From: Lachnospiraceae bacterium
GTDB taxonomy: Bacteria; Bacillota; Clostridia; Lachnospirales; Lachnospiraceae
NCBI GenBank assembly: GCA_014804695.1
Contig: JAAUZJ010000009.1
Location: 21,308 to 85,307, forward strand
Length of the DNA stretch: 64,000 nt
Direction of reading: 5' to 3'
Positions within the stretch are counted from its first letter, which is position 1. Every line of letters begins with the position of its first letter. A program made the position numbers and the translations under genes. Positions 17,768-27,102 of this stretch are shown in pieces. The notes under the pieces are model-generated. The model searched no databases. It was not told the origin of the DNA and saw nothing but the letters and a program-made list of their open reading frames with translations.

Positions 17768-17818
17768 TTTCTTTATATTTGATTAACAGGCGTGAAGTTC
17801 ACGCAGATAGGAGTATAT

Positions 17819-19357
17819 ATGGTTGAATTACGCAGTACAATACGGGAACTGCTTGTAAAGGCAGCAGAAGCTTATGATACGCAGGACGCAGTCAGATATA
17901 AGGTGAAAAGCGCCGGAGAGAGCGGTAAAAAAGAGACGGCTGTGGAGACTAAGTCATATAGACAACTGAGAGAAGACAGTGAACGTTTTACCTCAGCGAT
18001 TGAAGAGCTGGGGGAACAGGGAAAGCACATCGCTATAATAGGAGCGACGTCTTACTCATGGATTACAGCATATTACGGTATCGTGAACGGAGGAAGCGTG
18101 GCAGTGCCGCTTGATGCAAACCTTCCGGATGCAGATTTGTGCGAGCTGCTTGACAGGGCAGATGTGACTACGCTTGTTTATGATGAGACTAAGGCGGGAG
18201 TAGCTGCCATGTCGGCCGCAAGCTGTCCTAAGCTTAAAAACATTGTAGCAATGGAGGCAGAAAGCAAGGTTCCCGATGTTTTGCATATGTGGGAGCTTAT
18301 TGCGAAGGCACAGCCGAAGGCAGATTATGAACCTAAGCCGGAAGATTTGGCTACGATCATGTTCACATCGGGCACCACCGGTAAAAGTAAGGGCGTAATG
18401 CTTACCCATAGAAATCTGGCAGAGAATGCAACTGCACAGGATATGGGATATGAGCCGGGAATGGTTATAATGAGTGTGCTGCCAATACACCATGCGTACT
18501 GCCTGAGTATGGATATTTTGAAGGGAACTTCCATAGGCGCGATCATATGTATAAATGATTCTCTTTTGAGAGTGGCCCAGAATATTAAACTTTTCGAGCC
18601 GAATATGATTCTGATGGTTCCGCTCATGATAGAAACGCTTGCGAAGAAACTTGAGGGAGCAGCGCTTATTCCTGCACCGATCATCAAGGCTAAGGTATTT
18701 GGCAAGCAGTTCCATACGGTATGCAGCGGAGGAGCCTATTTGAATCCTGAATATGTTGATTTCTTTAAAAAGTATGATATTACCATTTTACAGGGCTACG
18801 GAATGACCGAGTGCGCCCCTGTTATAAGTATGAACCGCAATGACGCAATGAAAAAAGGTTCCATAGGAAAAGCTATGCCAAACTGCGAGGTGAAAATCGT
18901 AGATGAAGAAATATGGGTAAAGGGTACAAGCGTTATGCAGGGTTATTACCAAATGCCCGAAGAAACGGCACAGACACTTGAGGATGGCTGGCTTAAGACG
19001 GGAGACCTTGGCTACATAGATGAGGAAGGGTTCATTTTCCTTACCGGGCGTAAGAAGAATCTGATCATTACGCCAAACGGCGAGAATGTATCACCTGAAG
19101 AAATTGAAAACAAACTTGGTGAAAACCGTCTGGTGCAGGAAGTTCTTGTACGCGAGAGTGACGGCGTTATCGAAGCGGAAATCTTCCCCGATCTTGAGTA
19201 TGTTAAGAAGAAAAGGATTAAGGATGTACAGGCACAGCTTCAGAGCATTATAGATGATTACAATAAAGCAGCGCCGCTTTATAAGCGTATATTTAAGCTT
19301 AAGGTGCGGGATACGGAGTTTGAAAAAAATACGACTAAGAAGATAAAAAGGTTTTAG
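17819..19357 (+). CDS. AMP-forming acyl-CoA/acyl-ACP ligase
   Basis: A 512-residue adenylate-forming enzyme. IMFTSGTTGKSKGVMLTHRN is the phosphate-binding A3 motif, GYGMTECAPV is A5, GWLKTGDLGYIDEEGFI is A7, and NTTKKIKR at the C-terminus carries the A10 lysine. It probably activates a fatty acid and loads it onto the adjacent ACP. The ATG at 17819 behind AGGAG is chosen over the tracked upstream ATG. It closes the operon; a terminator follows. Confidence 0.9.
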   Translation: MVELRSTIRELLVKAAEAYDTQDAVRYKVKSAGESGKKETAVETKSYRQLREDSERFTSAIEELGEQGKHIAIIGATSYSWITAYYGIVNGGSVAVPLDANLPDADLCELLDRADVTTLVYDETKAGVAAMSAASCPKLKNIVAMEAESKVPDVLHMWELIAKAQPKADYEPKPEDLATIMFTSGTTGKSKGVMLTHRNLAENATAQDMGYEPGMVIMSVLPIHHAYCLSMDILKGTSIGAIICINDSLLRVAQNIKLFEPNMILMVPLMIETLAKKLEGAALIPAPIIKAKVFGKQFHTVCSGGAYLNPEYVDFFKKYDITILQGYGMTECAPVISMNRNDAMKKGSIGKAMPNCEVKIVDEEIWVKGTSVMQGYYQMPEETAQTLEDGWLKTGDLGYIDEEGFIFLTGRKKNLIITPNGENVSPEEIENKLGENRLVQEVLVRESDGVIEAEIFPDLEYVKKKRIKDVQAQLQSIIDDYNKAAPLYKRIFKLKVRDTEFEKNTTKKIKRF

Positions 19358-19401
19358 CTTAAAGCATAAAAAGCAGGCTAAAGCAGGGCATTGAGATTAA
19401 G

Positions 19402-19435
19402 ACAGGGCAGCAGTTGAATTGCTGTTCTGTTTTTT
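19402..19435 (+). terminator. Rho-independent terminator of the acyl operon
   Basis: ACAGGGCAGCA pairs with TGCTGTTCTGT (two G-T pairs) across a seven-base loop and is followed by TTTTTT. Confidence 0.8.
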
Positions 19436-19446
19436 ATATAATGTTA

Positions 19447-19500
19447 ATAGGTGATTGTAAAACAAATTATTTCAAATACCTTAGTATCGTAATTACCTAG
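19447..19500. repeat. Solo outer-arm inverted repeat of the hairpin family
   Basis: TAGGTGATTGTAAAAC is followed after about 25 bases by the inverse CGTAATTACCTA. The arms resemble the outer arms of the seven larger elements, but the core is absent. Confidence 0.5.
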
Positions 19501-19531
19501 ATAAAATATTAATACAAGGAATGAAGTTGTA

Positions 19532-20596
19532 ATGCAGGAAAAAATATATGTTTCAAAAAATGACAATAGTGTCAATAATTTCACATCCGTTACAGAGGCA
19601 ATACAAAGCATACCAAAGGATAATCAGACGCCTGTGACTATTTACATTGCCCCGGGAATTTATCATGAAAAGATCACAATCGACAGATCCTATGTCACTC
19701 TTGAAGGAATTGGTGAAAGCAATAAAGACACGATTCTTACATATGATGATTACGCCTTTTTTATAATGGAGGATGGGCTGAAGAGGGGAACTTTCCGTTC
19801 CTACTCTGTATTTATTGACGCCCACGATGTTACTTTAAAGAATCTTACCATAGAAAATGCTTCGGGAGATTCTCTTTCGCATGGACAGGGAATCGCCTTA
19901 TATGCAGATGGTGACAGACTTGTCATAAATTCCTGCAACATTATCGGACATCAGGATACCCTTTTTACAGGACCTCTTCCACCCAAGGAAATTATAAAAA
20001 ACGGTTTCATAGGTCCTAAGCAATTTGCACCGAGAATTCATGGGAGACAGTATTATACGAATTGTTATATTTGCGGAGATGTGGATTTCATTTTCGGAAG
20101 CGCCACGGCATATTTTGAAAACTGCACTATTGAATCACTTAGGCATGTGCCAGAGGGCGTAACCGAAATTGGTAAAGAGATAGAAATAGACGAGGAATCA
20201 GGGCAGCACATACAGGGATATATTACGGCAGCGTCAACGCCGGAAGGAGAAGCGTATGGCTATGTCTTTAGTGAATGTCACCTTATATCAAATGAGTGCC
20301 CGCAGGAAACTGTGTATTTAGGAAGACCTTGGCGTGATTACGCTAAAACTGTATTTATTGATTGTGATATGGCTGATCATATCCATCCTAAATTATTTCA
20401 TGACTGGAATAAAGAAAATGCAAGAAAAAATGTTTTATATGGGGTTTATGACAGCGAATTAGACAGTGATACAAATAGTGATGCAGACGAAGCCTTTTCC
20501 GGGCGAGCCGATTTTGTTAAAAAATTAAGTAGTGAAGAAGCCGGATGCCTTACCAAAGAGCGTGTATTATCGGGCAGTGACGGATGGCTTGCATAA
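19532..20596 (+). CDS. Pectinesterase-family (CE8) protein without signal peptide
   Basis: A 354-residue right-handed beta-helix protein. GHQDTLFTG and CGDVDFIFGSATAYFENC carry the two catalytic aspartates of pectin methylesterases, and YLGRPWRDY is the conserved Arg/Trp motif. The N-terminus MQEKIYVSKNDNSVNNF is hydrophilic, so no export signal is visible. It may act on imported methylated oligogalacturonides in the cytoplasm. It is not in an obvious pectin operon. Confidence 0.88.
   Translation: MQEKIYVSKNDNSVNNFTSVTEAIQSIPKDNQTPVTIYIAPGIYHEKITIDRSYVTLEGIGESNKDTILTYDDYAFFIMEDGLKRGTFRSYSVFIDAHDVTLKNLTIENASGDSLSHGQGIALYADGDRLVINSCNIIGHQDTLFTGPLPPKEIIKNGFIGPKQFAPRIHGRQYYTNCYICGDVDFIFGSATAYFENCTIESLRHVPEGVTEIGKEIEIDEESGQHIQGYITAASTPEGEAYGYVFSECHLISNECPQETVYLGRPWRDYAKTVFIDCDMADHIHPKLFHDWNKENARKNVLYGVYDSELDSDTNSDADEAFSGRADFVKKLSSEEAGCLTKERVLSGSDGWLA
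19561..19574. repeat. TGACA-N4-TGTCA palindrome
   Basis: Spacer ATAG. It lies near the start of the pectinesterase gene and is read as D-N-S-V. Confidence 0.8.
19912..19925. repeat. TGACA-N4-TGTCA palindrome
   Basis: Spacer GACT. It is the second site in the pectinesterase gene, read as D-R-L-V. Confidence 0.8.
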
Positions 20597-20700
20597 GCAA
20601 ATCATAATTTAAGACAATCCATTATTGTCAAAATTTGCAAAAAGATGTATAGTAAATATATATTCATATGGTAATTCTATACAAAATTACATAAAAAGGA

Positions 20701-21522
20701 ATGGTTACAAAAGTGGTTAACATAACTAAAGATAATTTCAGTCTAGAGCAAATCTGTAAATCCGGTCAGTGTTTTCGTATGTTTCAGGAAAGTGACAATT
20801 TATACAGTGTAATTGCCGGTAACCGCTATCTTGAAGTGGAACAGCAGGGAAACCAGTGTATTTTTCATTGTGATGATTCCGAGTTTGATGATTTTTGGAA
20901 AAAGTATTTTGACTTAGATAACGATTATGCTGGCTATATTTCCCGGATTGATTCCGCGGATGAATATCTGGTTAAGGCGGCGGCTTTTGGCTCCGGAATT
21001 CGTATTCTGCATCAGGATTTATGGGAAATGATTGTAACATTCCTGATTTCGCAGCAAAATAATATTACCAGAATCAGACGATGCATAAATAATATATGTG
21101 AACGTTACGGAGAAGCTCAGATGACTCCACAGGGTAAAACATTCTATTCGTTTCCTAAACCGGAATCGTTGTCCGGCTTGGCAGAGGATGCGCTGATGGA
21201 ATGCAATCTTGGCTACCGCAGTAAATATGTAGTCCGTACCGCAGGAAGTATAGTTTCGGGAGATATAAGTCTGGATGATTTAGCTAATATGTCATATCCG
21301 GAGGCAAGAACAGAGCTGCTTAAATTATACGGAGTAGGGGGAAAGGTTGCAGACTGCATATGCCTTTTTGCCTTACACCATTTACAGGCCTTCCCGATTG
21401 ACACACATATCAATCAGGCGCTTAACGGCCATTATCAGAATGGCTTTCCAAATGACAGATATGACGGTTATCAGGGCGTTATGCAGCAGTATATATTTTA
21501 TTATGAGTTATTTAATAATTAA
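20701..21522 (+). CDS. OGG1-like 8-oxoguanine DNA glycosylase/AP lyase
   Basis: A 273-residue HhH-GPD glycosylase. The N-terminal domain (FSLEQICKSGQCFRMF) is the OGG1-type lobe. The helix-hairpin-helix LYGVGGKVADCICLFALHHL carries the catalytic Lys, and PIDTHINQAL the catalytic Asp. It removes oxidised guanine from DNA. The AAGGA lies directly against the first ATG, so the GTG twelve bases on could be the real start. RecQ follows 83 bases later, giving a small repair neighbourhood. Confidence 0.88.
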   Translation: MVTKVVNITKDNFSLEQICKSGQCFRMFQESDNLYSVIAGNRYLEVEQQGNQCIFHCDDSEFDDFWKKYFDLDNDYAGYISRIDSADEYLVKAAAFGSGIRILHQDLWEMIVTFLISQQNNITRIRRCINNICERYGEAQMTPQGKTFYSFPKPESLSGLAEDALMECNLGYRSKYVVRTAGSIVSGDISLDDLANMSYPEARTELLKLYGVGGKVADCICLFALHHLQAFPIDTHINQALNGHYQNGFPNDRYDGYQGVMQQYIFYYELFNN

Positions 21523-21605
21523 TTCAGAAAAAAGACTTTCGTAACCGCCAGGTCAGAAATATACAATGAGAGGACAAAGCCCCCAACGCTTTGTTAAAAT
21601 AATTT

Positions 21606-23495
21606 ATGGATAAATTCGATATACTTAATAAATACTTTGGCTATACCTCTTTCAGGGAAGGCCAGGAAAGTCTGATAGGCAGCATCTTAGATGGCAAGGA
21701 CGTGCTTGGCATCATGCCTACTGGAGCCGGTAAGTCTCTTTGTTATCAGGTTCCTGCGCTTCTTATGCCGGGAATTACATTAGTCATTTCACCGCTTATA
21801 TCCTTGATGAAGGATCAGGTTCAGGCATTAAATCAGGCGGGTATTCATGCCGCCTATATCAATAGTTCCCTGAGTGAATCCCAGATTTCCAAAGCTTTGC
21901 AGCTGGCGGCTGCCGGACAGTACAAGATCATTTATGTGGCGCCTGAACGGCTTGAAACCTATGATTTTATGAACTTTGTCAGACAGGTGGAGATTTCCAT
22001 GCTTACAGTGGATGAGGCTCATTGTATATCGCAGTGGGGACAGGATTTCCGCCCGAGTTATCTGAAAATCGTACAATTCATAAATAAACTGGATAAAAGA
22101 CCGATCATCACCGCATTTACCGCAACAGCTACCGAGAATGTAAAAGAAGATATTGTCTGCGTTCTTGGATTGAAAAATCCTGACATACTTGTCACCGGAT
22201 TTGACAGGAAAAATCTTTATTTTGCGGTGGAAACTCCGAAGAAAAAAGACACATATGTCATAGATTATATAGATAAGCACAGCACGGATAGCGGAATAAT
22301 TTATTGCGCTACCAGAAGGAATGTGGATAATCTTTATGAAAAGCTAAGTAAACAGGATGTTGCGGTTACAAAATATCATGCGGGGTTAACGAGTGAGGAA
22401 CGCAGGCTGAATCAGGAAAATTTTATCTATGACCGGACTCCTGTTATGATAGCCACCAATGCCTTTGGCATGGGTATAGACAAGTCCAATGTCCGCTATG
22501 TAATTCATTACAATATGCCGCAGAGTCTGGAAAATTATTATCAGGAAGCGGGGCGTGCGGGACGTGACGGCGAGCGCGCCGAATGTATTTTATTATATTC
22601 CGCGCAAGATGTTGTAATTAATCGCTTTTTGTTAGATAATAAAGAACAGAACGGTGAATATACACAGGATGAGATTAATGCCATACGGGAACGGGATGAG
22701 GAACGCCTTAAGGCTATGACTCATTATTGCATGTTAACCGCTTGTTTCAGGGAGTATATTCTTAATTATTTTGGTGAAAAAGGTGAACCATATTGTGGCA
22801 ACTGTCTTAATTGCAACAGAGAATTTGAAGAAGTTGATGTTACGGAGGCGGCTTTACGAATCATTTCCTGCATAGTGGAGGCAGGTCAGCGGTATGGGAT
22901 CAATGTTATTGCAGGAATACTTGCAGGCAGCAGTCGTGCCAAGCTGCGGGAATATGGCGTACTTGAATATAAATCATTTGGAAGTCTGAGTGAAATAAAT
23001 GAGGTCGAAATTAAGCAGATTATAAATATTATGCTGATGAATAACCTCTTGTGGCAGACAAACGATAAGTATTCGCTTTTAAAATTGACGGACAAGGCAG
23101 ATGAAATTATGAAAAGTGACACACGTGTCATATATAAACGCCCTAAGAAAAACCCGGAGACCGAAAAAGAAACAGCTTCGGCCACCGCAAAAAGAGCATC
23201 GTCTAAGATGCGCCGTTCGGATACTCTAAACTCCAGAGGCTTAGAATTATTTGAGCAGCTTAGGGATCTGCGTAAGACTATTGCCAAAGAAGAAGGCATG
23301 CCGCCTTATATAATTTTTTCGGATAAGACATTAGTTGACATGTGTGTCAGGTCACCTTTTGATAAAAGCGAAATGCTTAAAGTAACCGGTGTGGGAGAAA
23401 ATAAGTATGAAAAATACGGAGAGCGTTTTTTGAATGTAATATTGGAATACACCGGAGGAGTACGTGAGAAGTTTTATTTTGGGGATATGTTTTAA
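21606..23495 (+). CDS. recQ: ATP-dependent DNA helicase RecQ
   Basis: A 629-residue superfamily 2 helicase. MPTGAGKSLCYQVPALL is Walker A, TVDEAHCISQWGQDFRPSY contains DEAH and the RecQ loop, and YYQEAGRAGRDG is motif VI. Cysteines around EPYCGNCLNCNREF bind the zinc of the RecQ C-terminal region. The last 85 residues form an HRDC domain (LFEQLRDLRKTIAKEEGMPPYIIF). Length and order are normal for bacterial RecQ. Confidence 0.95.
   Translation: MDKFDILNKYFGYTSFREGQESLIGSILDGKDVLGIMPTGAGKSLCYQVPALLMPGITLVISPLISLMKDQVQALNQAGIHAAYINSSLSESQISKALQLAAAGQYKIIYVAPERLETYDFMNFVRQVEISMLTVDEAHCISQWGQDFRPSYLKIVQFINKLDKRPIITAFTATATENVKEDIVCVLGLKNPDILVTGFDRKNLYFAVETPKKKDTYVIDYIDKHSTDSGIIYCATRRNVDNLYEKLSKQDVAVTKYHAGLTSEERRLNQENFIYDRTPVMIATNAFGMGIDKSNVRYVIHYNMPQSLENYYQEAGRAGRDGERAECILLYSAQDVVINRFLLDNKEQNGEYTQDEINAIRERDEERLKAMTHYCMLTACFREYILNYFGEKGEPYCGNCLNCNREFEEVDVTEAALRIISCIVEAGQRYGINVIAGILAGSSRAKLREYGVLEYKSFGSLSEINEVEIKQIINIMLMNNLLWQTNDKYSLLKLTDKADEIMKSDTRVIYKRPKKNPETEKETASATAKRASSKMRRSDTLNSRGLELFEQLRDLRKTIAKEEGMPPYIIFSDKTLVDMCVRSPFDKSEMLKVTGVGENKYEKYGERFLNVILEYTGGVREKFYFGDMF
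22181..22194. repeat. TGACA-N4-TGTCA palindrome
   Basis: Spacer TACT, inside recQ, read as D-I-L-V. A one-mismatch copy, AGACA-CATA-TGTCA, follows at 22247-22260. Confidence 0.8.
23117..23130. repeat. TGACA-N4-TGTCA palindrome
   Basis: Spacer CACG, inside recQ, read as D-T-R-V. Confidence 0.8.
23336..23349. repeat. TGACA-N4-TGTCA palindrome
   Basis: Spacer TGTG, inside the HRDC part of recQ, read as D-M-C-V. Confidence 0.8.
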
Positions 23496-23545
23496 TTAAA
23501 TGACAAAAATGAAATAGCAAAAATATATAAAAATGGGGGTATATT

Positions 23546-25378
23546 ATGAGCAGATTGGAAATCATTTCGCCCAATAGAACCAGAATAGTCATGGAAGGAC
23601 TATACAAGGATTTGGAGCGAAGAATTGAATCGAGTCCGCCGGGATTATGTCCGGTGGAAATGTCCAAAGCATTTTTGGAATTGTGTCATGCACAGACCTG
23701 TGGAAAATGCGTTCCATGCCGTATAGGTTTAGGACAGCTTGGACACTTTATCGAGGACGTGCTTGAAGGAAATGCAACAATGGAGACTCTTGACATAATG
23801 GAAGAGACTGCACTTTCCATTATGGAGTCAGCGGACTGTGCGATAGGATATGAGGCCGCCAATATGGTGTACAAAGGTCTTATCGGCTATCGTGACGATT
23901 ATGAGCAGCACATAAGAAACGGCCGTTGTACATGTACATATCACCAGCCGGTGCCTTGTATGGCTACGTGTCCGGCACAGGTGGACATTCCGGGATATAT
24001 TGCGCTTGTGCGTGAAGGAAGATATGCGGACGCAATCCGTCTTATCAGAAAAGATAATCCTTTTCCGACTACATGCGGCTTTATCTGCGAGCATCCCTGC
24101 GAGGCTCGTTGTAGAAGAAATATGGTGGATGATGCCGTTAATATCCGTGGACTTAAAAGAGTGGCTGCTGATTTTGCAGGAGAAGTGGAGCCGCCTAAAT
24201 GTGCGCCATCAACGGGAAAGAAAGTTGCGGTACTCGGAGGAGGACCGGGAGGTCTTAGCGCAGCATACTATTTACAGCTTATGGGACACCAGACGACCGT
24301 ATTCGAAATGCTTCCTGAGCTGGGCGGTATGTTAAGATACGGTATCCCGAATTACCGCCTTCCCAAAAACAGGCTGGATGAGGATATTAATAGTATATTG
24401 AAGACCGGAGTTGAGGTAAAACATGGTCTCAAAATCGGTAAAGACATTACGATCAAAGATTTAAGGGATCAGTACGATGCGGTACTTATCACAATCGGAG
24501 CAAGCACCGATAAGAAACTCGGACTTGAGGGAGAAAACGCTGACGGAATATTGTCGGCAGTCCAGTTCCTTAGAAATGTCGGTAAAAATGAAATAATGGA
24601 TCTGACAGGCAAAGAAGTTGCTGTAATCGGCGGCGGTAACGTTTCGATGGACGCAGTACGTACTGCTAAACGTCTTGGCGCGAAGAAGGTCAGCATTGTA
24701 TATCGTAGAAGAGTAGACGATATGACGGCGCTTCGCGGTGAGATTGACGGTGCGGTTGCCGAAGGAATAGAGCTTCAGACATTAAAGGCACCTGCGGCAA
24801 TCGATGTGGATGAAAATAACCATGTAAAAGGAATTTATGTAACGCCGCAGATGATAAGCGAAATCCGCGACGGACGTGCAAGCGTTAAGCCTACCGGTGA
24901 AAAAGATATATACATACCCTGCGATGTGCTTATCGTAGCAATCGGACAAAACATTGAAACTCGCCATTTTGAGGAATCGGGAGTACAGGTATCAAGAGGA
25001 AAGATCGTAGCTACAAGTACAGGTGCACTTGCTAATATGCCAGGTGTATTTGCCGGCGGAGACTGCGCGAGCGGTCCTGCTTCCGTAATTAAAGCTATTG
25101 CGGCAGCTAAGGTTACGGCAGCCAATATCGACGAGTATCTTGGATACCGCCATGAGATATCATGCGAAGTTGAAATTCCCGAGCCGCGTCTTGACGACCA
25201 TAAGCCTTGCGGAAGAGTTAACCTTACAGAGCGTGAAGCATGCGAGAGAGTATGCGATTTTGAAGGCGTTGAAAACTGCATGACTGAAAATGAAGCAAAA
25301 CAGGAGGCCGGAAGGTGCCTGCGCTGCGATCATTTCGGATATGGCATATTTAAGGGGGGCAGAGAGACATTATGGTAA
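23546..25378 (+). CDS. GltD-type NAD(P)H oxidoreductase fused to a NuoF-like iron-sulfur domain
   Basis: A 610-residue flavoprotein. Residues about 1-110 resemble the C-terminal iron-sulfur part of NuoF (CGKCVPCRIGLGQL). Next come a GltD-type ferredoxin-like segment (CMATCPAQVDIPGYIALVREGRY, CGFICEHPCEARCRR), an FAD fold (VAVLGGGPGGLSAAYYLQ) and an NAD(P) fold (VAVIGGGNVSMDAVRTAKRLG), and a cysteine-containing tail. The FMN/NADH domain of a true NuoF/HydB is missing. It overlaps the hydrogenase gene by seven bases and probably carries electrons between NAD(P)H and that enzyme. Whether the complex bifurcates is open. Confidence 0.88.
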   Translation: MSRLEIISPNRTRIVMEGLYKDLERRIESSPPGLCPVEMSKAFLELCHAQTCGKCVPCRIGLGQLGHFIEDVLEGNATMETLDIMEETALSIMESADCAIGYEAANMVYKGLIGYRDDYEQHIRNGRCTCTYHQPVPCMATCPAQVDIPGYIALVREGRYADAIRLIRKDNPFPTTCGFICEHPCEARCRRNMVDDAVNIRGLKRVAADFAGEVEPPKCAPSTGKKVAVLGGGPGGLSAAYYLQLMGHQTTVFEMLPELGGMLRYGIPNYRLPKNRLDEDINSILKTGVEVKHGLKIGKDITIKDLRDQYDAVLITIGASTDKKLGLEGENADGILSAVQFLRNVGKNEIMDLTGKEVAVIGGGNVSMDAVRTAKRLGAKKVSIVYRRRVDDMTALRGEIDGAVAEGIELQTLKAPAAIDVDENNHVKGIYVTPQMISEIRDGRASVKPTGEKDIYIPCDVLIVAIGQNIETRHFEESGVQVSRGKIVATSTGALANMPGVFAGGDCASGPASVIKAIAAAKVTAANIDEYLGYRHEISCEVEIPEPRLDDHKPCGRVNLTEREACERVCDFEGVENCMTENEAKQEAGRCLRCDHFGYGIFKGGRETLW

Positions 25379-27102
25379 ATATTACGATTGATAATAAAAA
25401 AATTTCCGTAGAGGAAAATACTACTATTATGGAGGCTGCCGCAAAAAACGGAATACCGATTCCTAAATTATGTTATTTAAAAGGTATTAATGAGATAGCA
25501 GCCTGCCGCGTGTGCGTAGTTGAATTAGAGGGCAAGGAAAAACTGATCACATCCTGTAATACGGTTGTAGAAGAAGGCATGGTACTTTATACCAACAGCC
25601 CGAAGGTGCGCAAACATAGAAAAACTACTGTAGAGCTTTTGCTTTCACAACACGATTGCAGCTGCGTAACCTGTTCAAGAAGCGGAAACTGCAGCCTGCA
25701 AAAGGTCGCAAATGATTTGAATATTATAGATATTCCTTACAAACAGGAAATTGAACGTCAGCCCTGGAATAAAGAATTCCCACTTATTCGTGATTCATCT
25801 AAATGTATTAAGTGTATGAGATGCGTTCAGGTTTGTGATAAGGTACAGGGACTCAATGTATGGGATGTGGAGGGAACCGGTTCCCGTACCACAGTCAATG
25901 TAGCAGGCCAAAAAAGTATTGAAGAAGCAGACTGTTCACTGTGTGGACAGTGTATTACACACTGCCCTGTCGGAGCACTCAGAGTGCGCGACGATACGGA
26001 AAAAGTCTGGAATGCGATTGCCGACAAAGATAAGATAGTGGTAGTACAGGTGGCTCCTGCAGTACGTGCCGCATGGGGAGAAGAGCTTGGTCTTAAACCG
26101 GAGGAGGCAACAGTAGGTAAAATTCTGGATGCCCTGAAACGCATGGGAGCAGATTATGTATTTGACACAACCTTTTCCGCAGACCTTACAATTATGGAAG
26201 AGGGCAATGAGTTCATTAAACGCTTTACAAACGGTGAATTAAAAGAACGTCCGATGTTTACATCCTGCTGTCCGGGCTGGATAAGATTTATCAAATCCCA
26301 GTTCCCGCATATGGTTAAGCAACTTTCAACCGCGAAGTCACCGCAGCAGATGTTTGGCGCAGTTATGAAAACCTATTTTGCAAAGAAAATAGATGTGTCT
26401 CCTGACAAGATTTATACGGTCTCCGTTATGCCCTGTGTTTCTAAGAAGGGCGAGCGTGAGATGGAATTATTCTATGAGGAATACGCGGGACATGACATTG
26501 ATGCGGTAATCACAACAAGGGAACTTATAAAAATGATCCGTTCCGCACATATTAGTCCTGATACCCTTACAGATATAGAAAGCGACCGTCCGATGCAGCA
26601 AGGCTCCGGTGCCGGAGTAATCTTTGGCGTAACCGGCGGCGTAATGGAAGCGGCGCTTCGCAGTGCATACTATCTTGTGAAAAAGGAAAATCCGCCGGCA
26701 GATGCTTTTAAATCTGTCAGAAATTCAACTACCGAAGGAATTGATGGTGTAGTTGAAGCCGATTTCCAAATAGATGACATTACTGTCAGAACTGCTGTAG
26801 TAAGCGGACTTGGCAATACGAGGGCTTTACTTAAAAAGATTGAACGCGGGGAAGTCCACTATGATTTCGTTGAAGTAATGGCGTGTCCGGGAGGTTGCGT
26901 CGGCGGCGGCGGTCAGCCTATCCACGACGGAGAGGAACTCGCATTCGAGAGAGGAAAGAACCTCTATTATCTGGATGAAAATGCAAATATCCGTTTTTCA
27001 CATGAAAATCAGGATATCATAGAAATGTATGACGAATTCTTTGAGGCGCCGATGTCTCATAAGGCGCATATGTTGTTGCATACCGAACATGAAGCTCATT
27101 AG
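25372..27102 (+). CDS. [FeFe] hydrogenase large subunit, multi-cluster group A type
   Basis: A 576-residue hydrogenase. The N-terminus is a [2Fe-2S] domain (LCYLKGINEIAACRVCVVE), followed by the His-ligated cluster motif HDCSCVTCSRSGNCSLQ and two [4Fe-4S] motifs (CIKCMRCVQVCDK, CSLCGQCITHCPVGAL). The H-cluster motifs are complete: TSCCPGW, MPCVSKKGE and EVMACPGGCVGGGGQP. It makes or uses H2. With the upstream GltD-type gene it forms a two-gene unit, and maturases HydEFG are not in this window. The stop codon abuts hairpin element A. Confidence 0.95.
   Translation: MVNITIDNKKISVEENTTIMEAAAKNGIPIPKLCYLKGINEIAACRVCVVELEGKEKLITSCNTVVEEGMVLYTNSPKVRKHRKTTVELLLSQHDCSCVTCSRSGNCSLQKVANDLNIIDIPYKQEIERQPWNKEFPLIRDSSKCIKCMRCVQVCDKVQGLNVWDVEGTGSRTTVNVAGQKSIEEADCSLCGQCITHCPVGALRVRDDTEKVWNAIADKDKIVVVQVAPAVRAAWGEELGLKPEEATVGKILDALKRMGADYVFDTTFSADLTIMEEGNEFIKRFTNGELKERPMFTSCCPGWIRFIKSQFPHMVKQLSTAKSPQQMFGAVMKTYFAKKIDVSPDKIYTVSVMPCVSKKGEREMELFYEEYAGHDIDAVITTRELIKMIRSAHISPDTLTDIESDRPMQQGSGAGVIFGVTGGVMEAALRSAYYLVKKENPPADAFKSVRNSTTEGIDGVVEADFQIDDITVRTAVVSGLGNTRALLKKIERGEVHYDFVEVMACPGGCVGGGGQPIHDGEELAFERGKNLYYLDENANIRFSHENQDIIEMYDEFFEAPMSHKAHMLLHTEHEAH
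26775..26788. repeat. TGACA-N4-TGTCA palindrome
   Basis: Spacer TTAC, inside the hydrogenase gene, read as D-I-T-V. Confidence 0.8.

Noticed and set aside
20612-20634. GACAAT...ATTGTC hairpin after the pectinesterase gene
   Set aside because: It has a short stem and no T-run of note, so neither a terminator nor a member of the palindrome family can be claimed.
22247-22260. AGACA-CATA-TGTCA and other one-mismatch copies (10001, 54899, 55916, 57996)
   Set aside because: Left out of the exact count so that the enrichment rests on perfect matches; listed only as possible decayed sites.
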